A stretch of DNA of 64,000 bases from Blastobasis lacticolella (lineage: Eukaryota > Arthropoda > Insecta > Lepidoptera > Blastobasidae). Shown here piece after piece: positions 48,801-56,600 of the stretch. Below the pieces are notes generated by a model. That model had not been told where the DNA came from. It saw only the letters and a list, made by a program, of their open reading frames with translations, and ran no database searches. Position numbers and translations under genes: made by a program. Position 1 is the first letter of the stretch, and each line of letters starts with the position of its first letter. Where the stretch lies: positions 2,120,501 through 2,184,500 of the forward strand of contig LR990050.1 of the NCBI GenBank assembly GCA_905147135.1, read 5' to 3'.

Positions 48801-51800
48801 CCTAAATACAGAGATAAATGAATCGTCAATGTTGTCAGTATAATTTACAGTACACAGTAAAAATCAACAGAACAATCCTAACAACACAGTAAAATCGTAA
48901 CTCACCACCAGATAAGTGGCGATCAAATACACGGTTAGTTTAATTTAAAAAAAATTACATATAGTCTCTGACTCGTCTGTTACTGAAGTAGTCTGCAACC
49001 GGATGTTCTCCTGGGCTATGTAGGCTAATTATCTAAATCGACCACACGTAATCGCAAAAGTAACAATGTCAATCATTGAAATCAAAGAATTGTTAGCAAC
49101 AAAGTTTAAAATTAGGCTTCTGGTAGCTAAGGGAACAGTACCGTATATGGTCCAAGCTAGAGTGTGAAGTTAGGACCAGAGGCATAAGGCCTCACAGGAA
49201 CCCTCCGAGAAACGTGCGAACGTCTATAGAGACTAATGTAATAGACTTCTGGAAGCAGACTGGGCTTGGCTCAGCACTATACCTCAGCCACAAAGGACCA
49301 TAAAATCCAAGTTGTTTTACCTTACTAAGATGGCAAACAAGCAATTGTTGCTGACCAATTGCTTATTTGGAGGCGTATTTGTTAAATAGTCAAGAGGTAT
49401 TTGACAGTAATCTTACCACCATCGCACCCCAGACGCTGATATTTGACGCCGTCCTAATGTTCATTCGGGCGGCCGTACTTAAAAAGGGAGCCATAAACCT
49501 AACTTTTGCTGTCCATGCAATTTACAATCCCACCAACCTGCGTGTTCCGAGTGAATCCATAGCCAAGGAACCGCTCGTCGTGAGTTGGCACGACGTCCGG
49601 CGCCACGTAGAATGGCTCGTACAGCAACTCGAAGTTGGTCACGTTGTGGGACACGTGCACCGTCGAGCTCTCGTTGCCACGAGTCGCCTCCCACCTGCGG
49701 GATATTTTTTATGTCAATCGACAGACAAACACGCTAGCGAGCCGCTTGATGGTGGGTCACCGCTGCCTATGCATTAGGAACACCGGTATCACCAATAAAT
49801 TTTTCCTTGTTTCTTTCTCAAAAACCCCGAGACATATTGCTCTTGCCGCAAACAGGCAAATATCAAAACCACGGTTCCCCATGGAGCACACATTATGCTT
49901 TCCGGTAACTTAAGTCGTTCATTATTATGGTTAAATCAAAATGTTACCTTCCTATTAAAGGGAGGATATTCCTCAGCAGAGAAGGGCCTAATTTCTTTAA
50001 ATGGCCGCGAAGAGGAACTTGTCCAAGATTGATTGAGCCTACAACTTGTGAGATATCAGTGAACTTCGCTCTACAAATACCGGTAACCTCGTGTGTCATA
50101 TACTAAAACCCTAAACATTATTAATAATTAATAATATTATCGTCGTCGTCATGGTTGTCATCGTGGGTCTACTGCAAAAAAATATAGGCCCCAATGAGCG
50201 ACATTGTGTTATATTCACGGCATGCCTACTTCTCTGGTTTGTTTAATTTTAATTTAAACTATCGGTTCCCCATCTACCCATGCTTTTCAGCCACCACCAG
50301 TTCGATCTCTGTAAATATTCCCGTGTAGTCTATTATTTTTCCGAGACCTAAGTAAATTATATTTAGGTAATAATTATACATATATAGGTATTTTTTTTTA
50401 TATATAATAAAAATTGCTTACCTTGAGAAGTTTGATGCGTATTGATTATAAATAAAGACCTTCCTATGGAAAGGTATCGCAAGCTTGTTTCTCGACAGCC
50501 GCAACAATTCCGACTTGTTCGCTGGATAGTTTTCCACTCTTTTATCCAGTTCGTAGGTCGGCACCACGTACGCACATAGAGGGCATTTCGGCGTCGTCGC
50601 CAGGAACTTGTCTAGATGATCTGCCATTCCTCTGGAAGGCACGATGTCCACATCCACCAGGAAGACGTAGGGGGTGTGGCAGTTCCTCCTCGCTAGGTTC
50701 CTGAGGTGATTCTGGGGGTAGGGGTGTCTCGCGCGCCAGGCGACTGTGTCTGCGTGTCTCTCGCCCTGTGGTAGCGGTTTGACGCTACAGTTTCTTGTCC
50801 ATATCGGCAGGCTTCCGTGCGTGCCGGGTCTTTCTGCTGGCGTAACAGCGTGGAGCGCTATCCGCGAGTAGACCTCTGGTTGACACCGCATCAGCCAAAT
50901 AGCGAAGGCTCTCAGGAGCCTCAGCTCGTCTCCAGCAACGAACACGGCCACGGACATCGGCCCGGACCAATGCGCTGCAATCCTGAGAAACTCGTCGAGT
51001 CTCTCAATGGAGCTCTGGGTGGCGAGACAGACGCGCCGGTTGGATGATATCTCCGCGTACATTTCTCCGACGGCCGCGTAGTCAAAGAGCCTGCAGGTAT
51101 AATTGCATATGTTAATAAACTAGCTAGGACCGCGACTACAAGCACTTATAAAAAAGAAAATTCTTGAGATTACGTCGAATAAGGCAGTGTCTATTTATTT
51201 TAATCTTATGACGAGCAAACACGGTACCTGTCAATTGCTCCTTCAGTTTTACGGTGATCTTAGTTGTGTTACGGATATTATCATTCCTGATCTTAATACT
51301 CCGAGCGTAGCTTTTTCCATACTACGCTGAGACGCTTTGAGCGGTCTACTAAGGATATTATTCATTACGGGCATTTTTTCGTAACTTATTTATCAAACGC
51401 TAGACAGTGCTGGCCATAACATTACTTAATATATTAAGATTTTGTCACTTACATGAAACCTATAGGCTGTTCCGAAACAGACATGCTTCATCATCGGCCG
51501 CATCGTCACTTACCACCAGCTGAGATGACGGTCAAATGCCTGGCTAGTCTAATTAATTTAGTCTACTTTATTGTGCACAATAAATGTTAAATAAAAAAAT
51601 TAAAACTGGCAATCGTAGACATTGTGGACGACCATAACCGCTGACCACCAAAGGGGGTTCTCTGATCATTTACCACTCCAGTACTAAAAAAAAGAAAGTC
51701 ACCTGTATGCCCGCGAGCCGTCCCAGCGTCCAAGTCTGAGGTCCATCTTCGCTACTGGGTCGTCCTCGGGGGCAACGCTAGACACTGAATCGAAGCAGGG

Positions 51801-51938
51801 CTCGCAAGCGGCTGGCTCGGGCGGCGGCGGCGGCGCTGGGCAAGCCGGCTGCAGCAGCCAAATGTTGGCAGCCCCGTTGTAGAGGACCAGCGCGATTGCC
51901 GTCAGAGTCACGACGCTCCAGTGGCAACGCCAGCGCCA
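27689..51938 (-). CDS. B4GAT1: B4GAT1-like beta-1,4-glucuronyltransferase, four exons found
   Basis: Type II Golgi membrane glycosyltransferase of the GT49 family, which adds glucuronic acid in making the matriglycan primer on dystroglycan in vertebrates; the insect acceptor is less clear. Exons on the - strand: 51938-51703, 51090-50422, 49694-49538, 27883-27689, phases 2, 2 and 0, all matching, for 418 codons, near the ~415 of the human protein. Order: short basic cytoplasmic tail, membrane anchor (about residues 8-29), Pro/Cys-rich stem, then catalytic domain with [14 protein letters not shown], the DVD metal-binding motif (50654-50646) followed by [28 protein letters not shown] and FTIHWGLQ. 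The initiator Met is not in the first exon found. The last intron (27884-49537) holds a complete protease gene. Confidence 0.9.
27985..28151 (+). repeat. GAAGAAG-tailed interspersed repeat
   Basis: Ends CCGAATACTGGACGAATAAA, AGTCCATCGACTCGATAAG and (GAA)n at 28140-28151. Inverse copies at 9025-9090, 38072-38150 and 57588-57665. Confidence 0.6.
28382..28711. mobile_element. 330-bp hAT-type MITE with 8-bp target duplication
   Basis: Ends CAGTGTTACCAG (left) and CTGGCAACGCTG (right), 10 of 12 complementary. Flanked by CTCACCTG (28374-28381) and CTCACATG (28712-28719), a 7-of-8 target duplication. Interior carries inverted AGTACG/GGTACG words, such as AAAAGGTACGGTTTACC and ATCGTACCAAAAGGTACGAT, plus a G9 run. 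No coding capacity. Confidence 0.75.
29061..29135 (+). repeat. tRNA-derived SINE head
   Basis: GAGCGTCGGTGGCGTAATGG (A box) and a B-box relic in GAATTCTGTTCGAGAC. No body of the family follows, so it is truncated. Confidence 0.55.
29140..30079. other. B4GAT1-like last intron, nothing recognised
   Basis: Contains a perfect CRE palindrome TGACGTCA (about 29232-29239) and scattered ACGTC words, but no exon or repeat could be supported. Confidence 0.35.
30770..30838 (-). repeat. tRNA-derived SINE head
   Basis: On the - strand: ACATGAGTGGTTCAGTGGCC (A box) and CTCGGGTGTGATTCCCGACC (degenerate B box), close to the SINE at 1-158. Confidence 0.5.
31121..31269. repeat. Large hairpin with ~48-bp arms
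   Basis: Arms 31121-31170 and 31219-31269 are inverse copies of each other with few mismatches, around a 48-bp spacer. The spacer holds a small stem-loop, on the - strand GACGCA-TGCAAC-TGCGTC followed by GAAA. This spacer word is widespread in lepidopteran DNA and resembles terminal parts of Penelope-like elements. Confidence 0.6.
31725..31795 (-). repeat. Interspersed repeat, GGTCTCTGCCTACCCTTATG family
   Basis: On the - strand GGTCTCTGCCTACCCTTATG then GGAGAAAGGCATGACGTTAT and a (GTAT)n-like tail, a frequent lepidopteran SINE-like end. Confidence 0.45.
31943..32089 (-). CDS. Elastase-like protease exon 7: catalytic Ser
   Basis: Acceptor ttctttccAG at 32091-32090. Starts with GDSGGPAVF (Ser 32083-32081), then [20 protein letters not shown] and a C-terminal helix RDWVTDN, ending TGA at 31945-31943. 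The usual W215 is Phe and G226 is Thr. Confidence 0.95.
   Translation of the reverse strand, partial: GDSGGPAVFRGTAFGVVSFARGCALPLSPTVFTNIAALRDWVTDNTGV
31943..41595 (-). CDS. Elastase/chymotrypsin-like S1 serine protease, seven exons
   Basis: Secreted serine protease, 280 codons from exons 41595-41547, 41056-40899, 40220-40132, 34279-34169, 33839-33701, 32788-32639 and 32089-31943; all six junctions match in phase. Signal peptide residues 1-16 ([16 protein letters not shown]), an acidic propeptide 17-54, then Ile55 (IIGG). Triad: His95 in TAAHC (40145), Asp140 in FDNDIAAL (33829), Ser235 in GDSGGP (32083); His-Asp spacing is 45. Residue 189 is Ser (32650), 216 is Ala and 226 is Thr, so it should not be a trypsin; small or hydrophobic P1 residues are likely. 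Activation would need cleavage after Gln54, which is unusual. One propeptide Cys has no evident partner. The whole gene lies in the last intron of the B4GAT1-like gene on the same strand. Confidence 0.93.
32639..32788 (-). CDS. Elastase-like protease exon 6: S1 pocket
   Basis: Acceptor acctctccAG at 32790-32789, donor CAG|GTATGT at 32638. Fifty codons: [43 protein letters not shown]. The first Ser of VSSCQ is residue 189. Confidence 0.95.
33136..33205 (+). repeat. Interspersed repeat, GCCTATACACCGCTGC family
   Basis: CATCATCAGCCTATACACCG followed by CTGCTGGATACAGGCC, a common lepidopteran repeat start. Lies in intron 5 of the elastase-like gene. Confidence 0.45.
33701..33839 (-). CDS. Elastase-like protease exon 5: catalytic Asp
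   Basis: Acceptor cgccacgcAG at 33841-33840, donor GGCT|GTAAGT at 33700. Encodes [20 protein letters not shown] ... TVTGWGLTA; catalytic Asp at 33829-33827 and the GWG turn at the end. Phase 0 out. Confidence 0.95.
34169..34279 (-). CDS. Elastase-like protease exon 4
   Basis: Acceptor aaatccacAG at 34281-34280, donor CCTAG|GTATGT at 34168. Encodes [20 protein letters not shown] and [16 protein letters not shown]. Joins exon 3 as Asn (AA+C) and exon 5 as Arg (AG+G). Notably GC-rich compared with its surroundings. Confidence 0.93.
   Translation of the reverse strand, partial: RGADRRAAARGQHAARLRRAHRAGLERHRASAVWEA
34370..34455 (+). repeat. Interspersed repeat, AGAATAGCACCAACCCCTT family
   Basis: GTAGAATAGCACCAACCCCT, then GTAGGTGTCGTACAAGGCGA. 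Related pieces at 42371-42430 (inverse), 43599-43645 and 61830-61892. Confidence 0.5.
34632..34754 (+). pseudogene. RTE-type LINE 3' tip
   Basis: GATGCGGCAAGCCCAGGACA, CGCTCTTTAGTGGAG, ATCTCCAGCAGTAATGATGA reproduce the last ~40 codons and TGATGA tail of the RTE at 12850-12966. Confidence 0.55.
34755..34900 (+). repeat. Interspersed repeat, GTCCGTAACAGTCCACCGCA family
   Basis: Matches 13346-13507 and 42189-42345: GTCCGTAACAGTCCACCGCA through GCTGCTGCCCATTTTC. Confidence 0.5.
34901..36594. other. Intron 3 of elastase-like gene; unassigned and one repeat piece
   Basis: Includes GC-rich 34980-35060 (GGTGGGAGGG, AACGCGGGG) and, at about 35995-36220, a repeat with AACTCTGTCTGTTTGTCTG ... CGGACGAAGTTGCAAGCAAA. 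No exon supported. Confidence 0.35.
36595..36795 (-). repeat. Interspersed repeat with ATTTTGATAAAATTT core
   Basis: In inverse order ACTTCGTCCGCG, AAATCGGTTGATTAGTTG, GCGTGAAAGAGGTAACAAAC; a very common lepidopteran repeat that also contributes 37375-37930. Confidence 0.45.
36876..37243 (-). repeat. Complete tRNA-derived SINE with 12-bp target duplication
   Basis: Full element in - orientation: head (CCACCGACGCTC inverse at 37226-37237, B box near 37180), body, and tail ending in (GAT)n at 36879-36889. Flanked by GTCAGAAACACT at 36864-36875 and 37244-37255, a perfect 12-bp duplication as made by LINE-driven insertion. The other SINE pieces in the window can be aligned to it. Confidence 0.8.
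37375..37935 (+). repeat. Interspersed repeat from ATATTATAAATGCGAAAG to CGCGGGCGAAAGCTTG
   Basis: Starts CAGTAATATTATAAATGCGA, then TCCTTCACGCAAAAATTACC; ends TCAAAGTCGCGGGCGAAAGC. These two ends bound a very common lepidopteran repeat. The middle is AT-rich and non-coding. Confidence 0.5.
38072..38150 (-). repeat. GAAGAAG-tailed repeat fragment
   Basis: CTTATCAAGTCGATGGACTT ... CGCCCAGTATTCGGCATAC, the inverse of 28060-28150. Confidence 0.55.
38151..39282. other. Intron 3 of elastase-like gene, mostly unassigned
   Basis: At about 38930-39050 a LINE 3'-UTR-like end (TATGGGCTACCATGAGCC, TGAAATAAATGATTTT) is visible; the rest is unassigned. Confidence 0.4.
39283..39421 (+). repeat. LINE 3' UTR with AAAT tail
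   Basis: AGGCCTGCTGGAAGAAATTT, TTGGCCTGTTGTGTCTGATA, GTGTACAATAAATGG and (AAAT)n to 39421; a CR1-group 3' end. A shorter relative is at about 51545-51600. Confidence 0.55.
39840..40095 (+). repeat. Interspersed repeat, GTTGTGTTCCGGTTTGAAGG family
   Basis: GCCTGGGTGAGTACCACCGC, GTTGTGTTCCGGTTTGAAGG, TACCATCAGGTGGGCTAATT; inverse copies at 21690-21955 and 42480-42710. Confidence 0.6.
40132..40220 (-). CDS. Elastase-like protease exon 3: catalytic His
   Basis: Acceptor ccctaccAG at 40222-40221, donor CAGAA|GTAAGT at 40131. Encodes [20 protein letters not shown] and VLTAAHCVQ, with catalytic His at 40145-40143. Confidence 0.95.
40899..41056 (-). CDS. Elastase-like protease exon 2: acidic propeptide and IIGG
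   Basis: Acceptor aatatttcAG at 41058-41057, donor CAG|GTTAGT at 40898. Encodes a run with about 16 Asp/Glu in 37 residues, then [20 protein letters not shown]. The expected Arg/Lys before the mature N-terminus is Gln. Confidence 0.93.
41547..41595 (-). CDS. Elastase-like protease exon 1: signal peptide
   Basis: ATG at 41595-41593, 16 codons of hydrophobic leader, donor GCTG|GTAAGT at 41546. The last G joins AC of exon 2 as Asp17. In the leader an upstream ATG (near 41682) opens a different frame that overlaps this start. Confidence 0.9.
41851..41860 (-). promoter_or_regulatory. Candidate TATA box of the elastase-like gene
   Basis: ATATATAATC on the - strand, about 255 bases before ATG 41595. 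Start of transcription would be near 41825, leaving a ~230-base leader with an upstream ATG. Confidence 0.4.
42189..42345 (+). repeat. Interspersed repeat, CATCATCACAGCCCATAACAG family
   Basis: Closest relative of 13346-13507: AGTCCACTGCAGGACTTAGG, CTCTCCCACGAAAGAGG, AAAACCCTGCTACCCA. Confidence 0.6.
42480..42710 (-). repeat. Interspersed repeat, GTTGTGTTACTG variant
   Basis: Inverse copy of the 39840-40095 family: GCGCAGACAGCTCACATGG, CTGGCTACCCTGTCCTTTAA, ATTGTTGCTTGGCTATGG. Confidence 0.55.
42720..44469. other. B4GAT1-like last intron, mostly unassigned
   Basis: Contains GGTCA-rich 43195-43245, including CGGTCAACGGTCA (43229-43241), and an AT-rich TACTATA-repeated patch at 43385-43490. 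No exon supported. Confidence 0.35.
44470..44640 (+). repeat. Interspersed repeat, GGCAAGCGGGCCACCTG family
   Basis: TTATGTTATACGGCAGACAA, GGGCAAGCGGGCCACCTGAT, AATGCGTTCCTCGCCCC; see 15975-16300. Confidence 0.55.
45239..45318 (+). repeat. Short minisatellite, ~30-bp unit
   Basis: Three units starting AATGCCAGGCAG, AATGCCGGGCAG and AATATCAGGCAG, each ending in a (C/G)CCGGAC-like word. The CG content is well above that of the flanks. Confidence 0.5.
45319..47504. other. B4GAT1-like last intron, nothing recognised
   Basis: AT-rich. One AGATGGCGTTGC motif near 46386 relates it to 19840. No exon, RNA or clear repeat boundary. Confidence 0.35.
47505..47600 (+). repeat. Interspersed repeat, GGCAAGCGGGCCACCTG family
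   Basis: T13 run, then TATGTTATACGGTAGGCAAA, CAGGCAAGCGGGCCACCTGA, ACCACTGCCTATAGACATTA; near-identical to 15990-16065. Confidence 0.6.
47945..48000 (-). repeat. Interspersed repeat, GAGATGGCGGTCAAAT family
   Basis: CATCATCACTTACCGGTGAG then ATGGCGGTCAAATACCTGG. Related copies at 48900-48945, 51485-51545 and 63480-63535. Confidence 0.5.
48110..48530 (+). other. CCGG-rich repeat end and an 87-codon open frame
   Basis: 48100-48175 is built of GTACCCGG/CCGGCCGAGTACCGG words. Then 48264-48527 is open for 87 codons ([20 protein letters not shown] ... [10 protein letters not shown]). I do not recognise the product. The setting suggests a transposon remnant. It would be sense to neither protein-coding transcript here. 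Confidence 0.2.
49538..49694 (-). CDS. B4GAT1: B4GAT1-like exon: GYGFTRN region
   Basis: Acceptor atcccgcAG at 49696-49695, donor CAG|GTTGGT at 49537. Encodes [20 protein letters not shown] (two N-glycosylation sequons), [20 protein letters not shown] and [13 protein letters not shown]. Ends in phase 0. Confidence 0.93.
49715..49920 (+). repeat. Interspersed repeat, GCCGCTTGATGGTGGGTCA variant
   Basis: AGCCGCTTGATGGTGGGTCA, CGCTGCCTATGCATTAGGAA, ATTGCTCTTGCCGCAAACAG; older copy of the 15975-16300 family, just upstream of an exon acceptor of the B4GAT1-like gene. Confidence 0.5.
50422..51090 (-). CDS. B4GAT1: B4GAT1-like exon: main catalytic domain
   Basis: Acceptor cctgcAG at 51092-51091, donor TCAAG|GTAAGC at 50421. 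669 bases, in phase with both neighbours (AG+G = Arg at each end). Carries [37 protein letters not shown] and the DVD motif that binds the metal and nucleotide sugar. Confidence 0.93.
51703..51938 (-). CDS. B4GAT1: B4GAT1-like exon: membrane anchor and stem
   Basis: Encodes WRWRCHW, the hydrophobic anchor ([20 protein letters not shown]), a Pro-rich stem ([18 protein letters not shown]) and [10 protein letters not shown]. Donor TACAG|GTGACT at 51702; ends in phase 2. The frame is open upstream to 52043, but a good acceptor (ttctttgcAG at 51940-51939) precedes TGG 51938, and the translation beyond it looks random, so the start codon is placed in an unseen upstream exon. Confidence 0.82.
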
Positions 51939-52578
51939 CTGCAAAGAATTTTGAAGGTTACTCAAGAGGCTTTGAGGGTGCCGTAAATCTACTTTGTAGC
52001 GGTAGAAAAGATTTAGAAGACTCGCAAAACGTCGAACGGACAACCTACCACAAAACTATTTTTTTTTGTCCGACTGAATCTTCGACTTTCCTTAGCGATA
52101 GTACCTACTTACCTACTTATCTTCTATGGGTTCTAGAAGTAAAAAAGACCGGTCTGCCTCACATCCTCTTAGCAGTTTCGCCTCAAACTTACTTACTTAA
52201 TTTACTATCGCTACAAAGTATTTTTTTTCTTGTACTTGATGACGTCCCACACTCGGTGCCCTCACAGTCTTTAGACAATGAAACCGCGGGAAGCATTTTT
52301 CTAACTTTGTGGGCAACACCACCACCATAAATAGTAAGATAGCGTCAACACACAGGAGGCACAAACAAAGAATGGTTTCAAGCGCAGAGTGAGTTACTTT
52401 ACAATCTGCTTATCATTTTGGAATACCCCTTTGTTCCCGTGTGATACGTAACCGAAACGAAAGTGTAAGGTGCATTTCGGCCATTTCTATGAATACCTTA
52501 TAATAGTTTTATAGTTTTAGTCAAGAATACAAATATTCATTGGTTATTGGTCTGACCGACGACAGCTGCTGACGTAGA

Positions 52579-53358
52579 AATGTTACGAATATTTACATCA
52601 TTTTAAACATTTGCATCAACATTCGCATTGGCACCAAACGATGCGAATGTTTTGCGAATTCGAATGCGTTATGCAAATCGCTGCATGTAAACGAAGGCTC
52701 CGATAACTCCGATTTACAATTTGGAGATAATATGGACACGCAGCTACGTGAAATTAAAGGTCAATATAAAGCGTACCTCAAGGAAATACGATAAAACCCT
52801 ATGGACTGCTGGAAGACTAAATTAAAATACGACAAATTGTCAGTCTTGACCGCAAGTATAGCGCATATGACCAGCCAGCGTACCGAGTGAGTAATTATTT
52901 ACAGGAGCCGGCCTAATATATGAGCCACTCAGAAATCACCTCATGGGCGAAAGGGGCGCTAAATTACTCTTTATTGAATAAACATATTGTTAGCGACGCG
53001 CTCGTTATATGGTTCTTTAATATTCATTTTTGTATTCTACGCAGTGATAAACGAGCAGATAGCCCCCCTGATCCTAGACGAAATTAGTATTAAATTAAAT
53101 TAGTAGTAAGTCGATTTTGTGCGGCAGTGCGCTTCTATTAACATTTCTTTTGCCTACTAATGAACCTTAGCCACTTTAAAGTGTCGTATTCATTGGTAGG
53201 AAATCACCGGAACAGCAACACATCTGCCTTTTTTTATTTGATTATTACTACAAATGTTGATTATATCAAATTATTTGGTTGTTTAATGACTTATCTGAAC
53301 ATTCGCATTCGCATTTACATTCGCGAATGTCGAAAATATGATATTCGTAACATCCCTG
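52579..53358. mobile_element. Degraded hAT-like element with ATTCGC-rich ends
   Basis: Left end ATGTTACGAATATTTACATC and right end GATATTCGTAACATCCCTGG are inverse copies. Next to both lie GAATGCGAATG/CATTCGCATTCG words (52620-52670, 53298-53330). The right end completes the hAT-like CAGGGATGTTAC. Target duplication not visible; no ORF. Confidence 0.5.
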
Positions 53359-53639
53359 GTTTGTAGGGCTTTGTGGAGTTCAATTCAGTGTTGTAACGTA
53401 ATTTGCTTAAATGACTGTATGTACTGGTACGTATGTTCCAATTTATTGTAAATATGCTGTATATTTTGTAGTAGTTTAAACTTACGTTCGTGGATTCGTC
53501 ATAGGTAAAATCGGAAAGGCGTAGTGCACCCATAATTGGGTTATAACTGGATACCGCATTGATCACTCAAATAAAATTGTGTATATAATCAATTATTGAC
53601 GTTTTTCTGATTAACGAATACTCATGTGGTGTAGCGTCC

Positions 53640-56600
53640 GATGAAGCATTCATCATCATCTTGGCGTTATGTCCCGGTTGCACCCCCGCGCGGCACGCGA
53701 AGGCCCAGGGTCCGCCTTCCTGCTACTCTCGGCCCACCTCGCTCGGTCTTCCGCATCCTTAGTGGTGAGCTTATTGGCACGCATATCATTCCTGACTACG
53801 TCAAGCCATCGCTTCTTGGGCCGGCCTCTCCTTCCCGTGCCCTGCGGTGGTTAGATACTTGTTCCCCACATAATTTGCCGGTCAGCGCAAGACGTGGCCA
53901 ACTATCGAAGGCGGCATTCTTGTAGCTTGTTTGCGATGTCACGGACGTCGGATGTGGGCATCTCAAACGCGATCCTTCCGTGTAACTCCACACATCCACC
54001 ACAGCATCTTCATTTCCGTGACGCGCAGCTCCTGCTTGTGTCGCTCGAGTAGAGGCCAAGTCTCGCTAACGTATAGGAGAGCAGGTCTAATGATGGTCTT
54101 ATAGACCTGTCCCTTCATATTTATTGGCATTTTAGGGTCACAAATGACACCTGTTACCTCTCGCCATTTTCCCCAATTCGGGCTACCGTCGCTATCGATA
54201 TCCCCGCTTGAGCTAAGTATAGATCCCAGGTACCTGGCCTGAACTGTGCGCATGACTTCATCTTCGCCTATACGCACAAGTAGGGGATCTGCACTGTTGC
54301 AGGCCATGTACTCTGTCTTCGCCACATTATACTTCAGTTCGCCGTTCTCAAGTGACTCCTTCCACTTCTTACACGTTGGACTAGTCGCCCCTTGTCCGAG
54401 TCTATCAGCGCGATATCGTCAGCATATACATGTTTCCATCGAGTGTTTGGCAAAGTTGAACAGAAATAAAGCCGAATTTTTGCGCCGTTTCATAACCATG
54501 GATGAAACATGGGTCCATCACTTCACACCAGAAACAAAAGAACAATCAAAACAATGGACTGAAAAGGGAGAACTGGCTCCAAAGAAGGCAAAGACCGTTC
54601 CATCTGCAGGCAAGGTCATGGCGTCGGTTTTTTGGGATGCGCGTGGGATAATTTTCATTGACTATCTTGAAAAAGGAAAAACTATCAACGGCGAGTATTA
54701 TTTTCGAACTTATTACAACGTTTGAGCGAAGAAATCAAGCAAAACCGGCCGCATTTGGCTAAGAAAAAAGTGTTGTTTCATCAAGACAATGCACCAGCCC
54801 ACACATCCGTTATTGCAATGGCCAAAATTAACGAATTAAAGTTTGAATTGCTACCTCATGCACCCTATTCGCCAGATTTAGCCCCCTCGGATTATTGTCT
54901 GTTCCCAGACTTTAAAAAACGGCTCGGTGGTCAAAGATTTTCCAACAATGAAGAGGTGGTGTCGGCAGTTAATGGTTATTTAGAGGAGCTTGACGATTCT
55001 TATTATACAAAGGGTATCGAACTTATTGAACATCGCTGGGAAAAGTGTATAGAGATGAAAGGAGATTATGACGAAAAATTTTTTTTTTTTAGTTTGTATT
55101 TTTCTTTGTTGGGCCAGGTACTTCTGGGACCACCCTCGTATAAGCAGCCACGGAGGCGCCTCATGGTAGTCTCGTGTGCTGTCTGACAGTACGTCTAATA
55201 TCACGCTGAATAGAAGTGGGTTGAGCACAGATCTGTGGTGTACCACAACGGTAATCGGGAAGGACTGTCACCAACGGCAGTCCTAACTATGCAATCGGAG
55301 TTGTGGAACATGTCTCGGATAATGTCAATATAGGCCTCAGGTATCGACTTGGACCGCAATGCCCAACATATCATCTCCCAAAGGAATACAGTCAAAGGCC
55401 TTCTGCATGTCCAGAAACAGGAAATGCAAGGGCTTGTTCTATGATCTGTATCTTTCCATGAGAGTTCTCAGGGCAAATACGGGGTCCATGGTCCCACAAC
55501 ATGGCCGAAACCCATACAGACACTCCGAGATTATACACTGTCGTCGGATCCAACAGTCCACAATGCGTTCGAAGAGGTTCATGGTATGAGACATCACCTT
55601 TATACCGCGGTAATTGGTGCACTCCCGCACCGAGCCCTTGCCCTTATAGACTGAAGTAATAATACTCAGCATCCATTGGTTAGGTATCTTCCCGGTCGCG
55701 GTAAGATGAATACGGTTGTATAGTTCGGTAAGAATGCTCACACCACGAGAGCCCATCGATTTCCATGCCTCGATAGGGACTCCATCGGGCCTGACAGCTT
55801 TCCGATTCTTCATGCGGCGAAGAGCCGTCTCGACTTCCTTAGGCGTTATCGGTCGCACAAGTCCTTGGTTCCGAGGAATGTCCAGTGGCTGCTCTTTGTG
55901 CTGCTTATTGAGCAGGTCGTTCGAAGGAAATACGAGCGCCATCTCATCTCCGGTTACCACAAGGGTCATTTACACAGCGGCACGTGGAAATGTTCTGTGC
56001 CGCTTTATCCCTCGATCGTGCCAACTTGTAAATGAGTTTCTGCCCCTCAGACGATTCAAACTTATCGCACAAAGGACGTAAGTGGTCTCGTCTGGCTCTG
56101 GCTACCGCTCGTTTGCTGGCACGTTTGGCATCCCTGTACGCAGCGTGGTCTTCAGAAGATCTGGACGCTTGCCACTTTTTAAAGAGGGCTGTCTTCAGCC
56201 TGGTCTCCTTGTCAAGCCTGGGACCACGCCTAGACACCCTACCTCGCTGACAGCAGCGGCGAACTCGTAGGACTTGGTTCCTTCAAGAAGCCACCACCGA
56301 GTTTGACGTCGGCACAGCCCCCGGTATTTGCCTCGTGGCTTAACGCGCAGGACTCGGTGTTAGGCAGTGAGACTCTCCGGGTATAACTTTACAGGTGGCT
56401 ACTTAAATAAATATTTTCTATCCAAATGAGAAAGTAATCGATTTGGCTGACTTTCCTTCCACACTTGTATTGATCGCAGAACAGCGCCTTATCCGCATCG
56501 CTGCAACCGACCTGTTGTAGGACCTGTTGCCCCTCCAACGAGTCTCCTGCGCGAACGCCATTGATACCCTCCGCCTGGTGAGCACATCGGCTCACGCGCC

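Noticed and set aside
49367..49777. 136-codon + strand frame over 49367-49777
   Set aside because: Antisense shadow of the B4GAT1-like GYGFTRN exon and neighbouring repeat.
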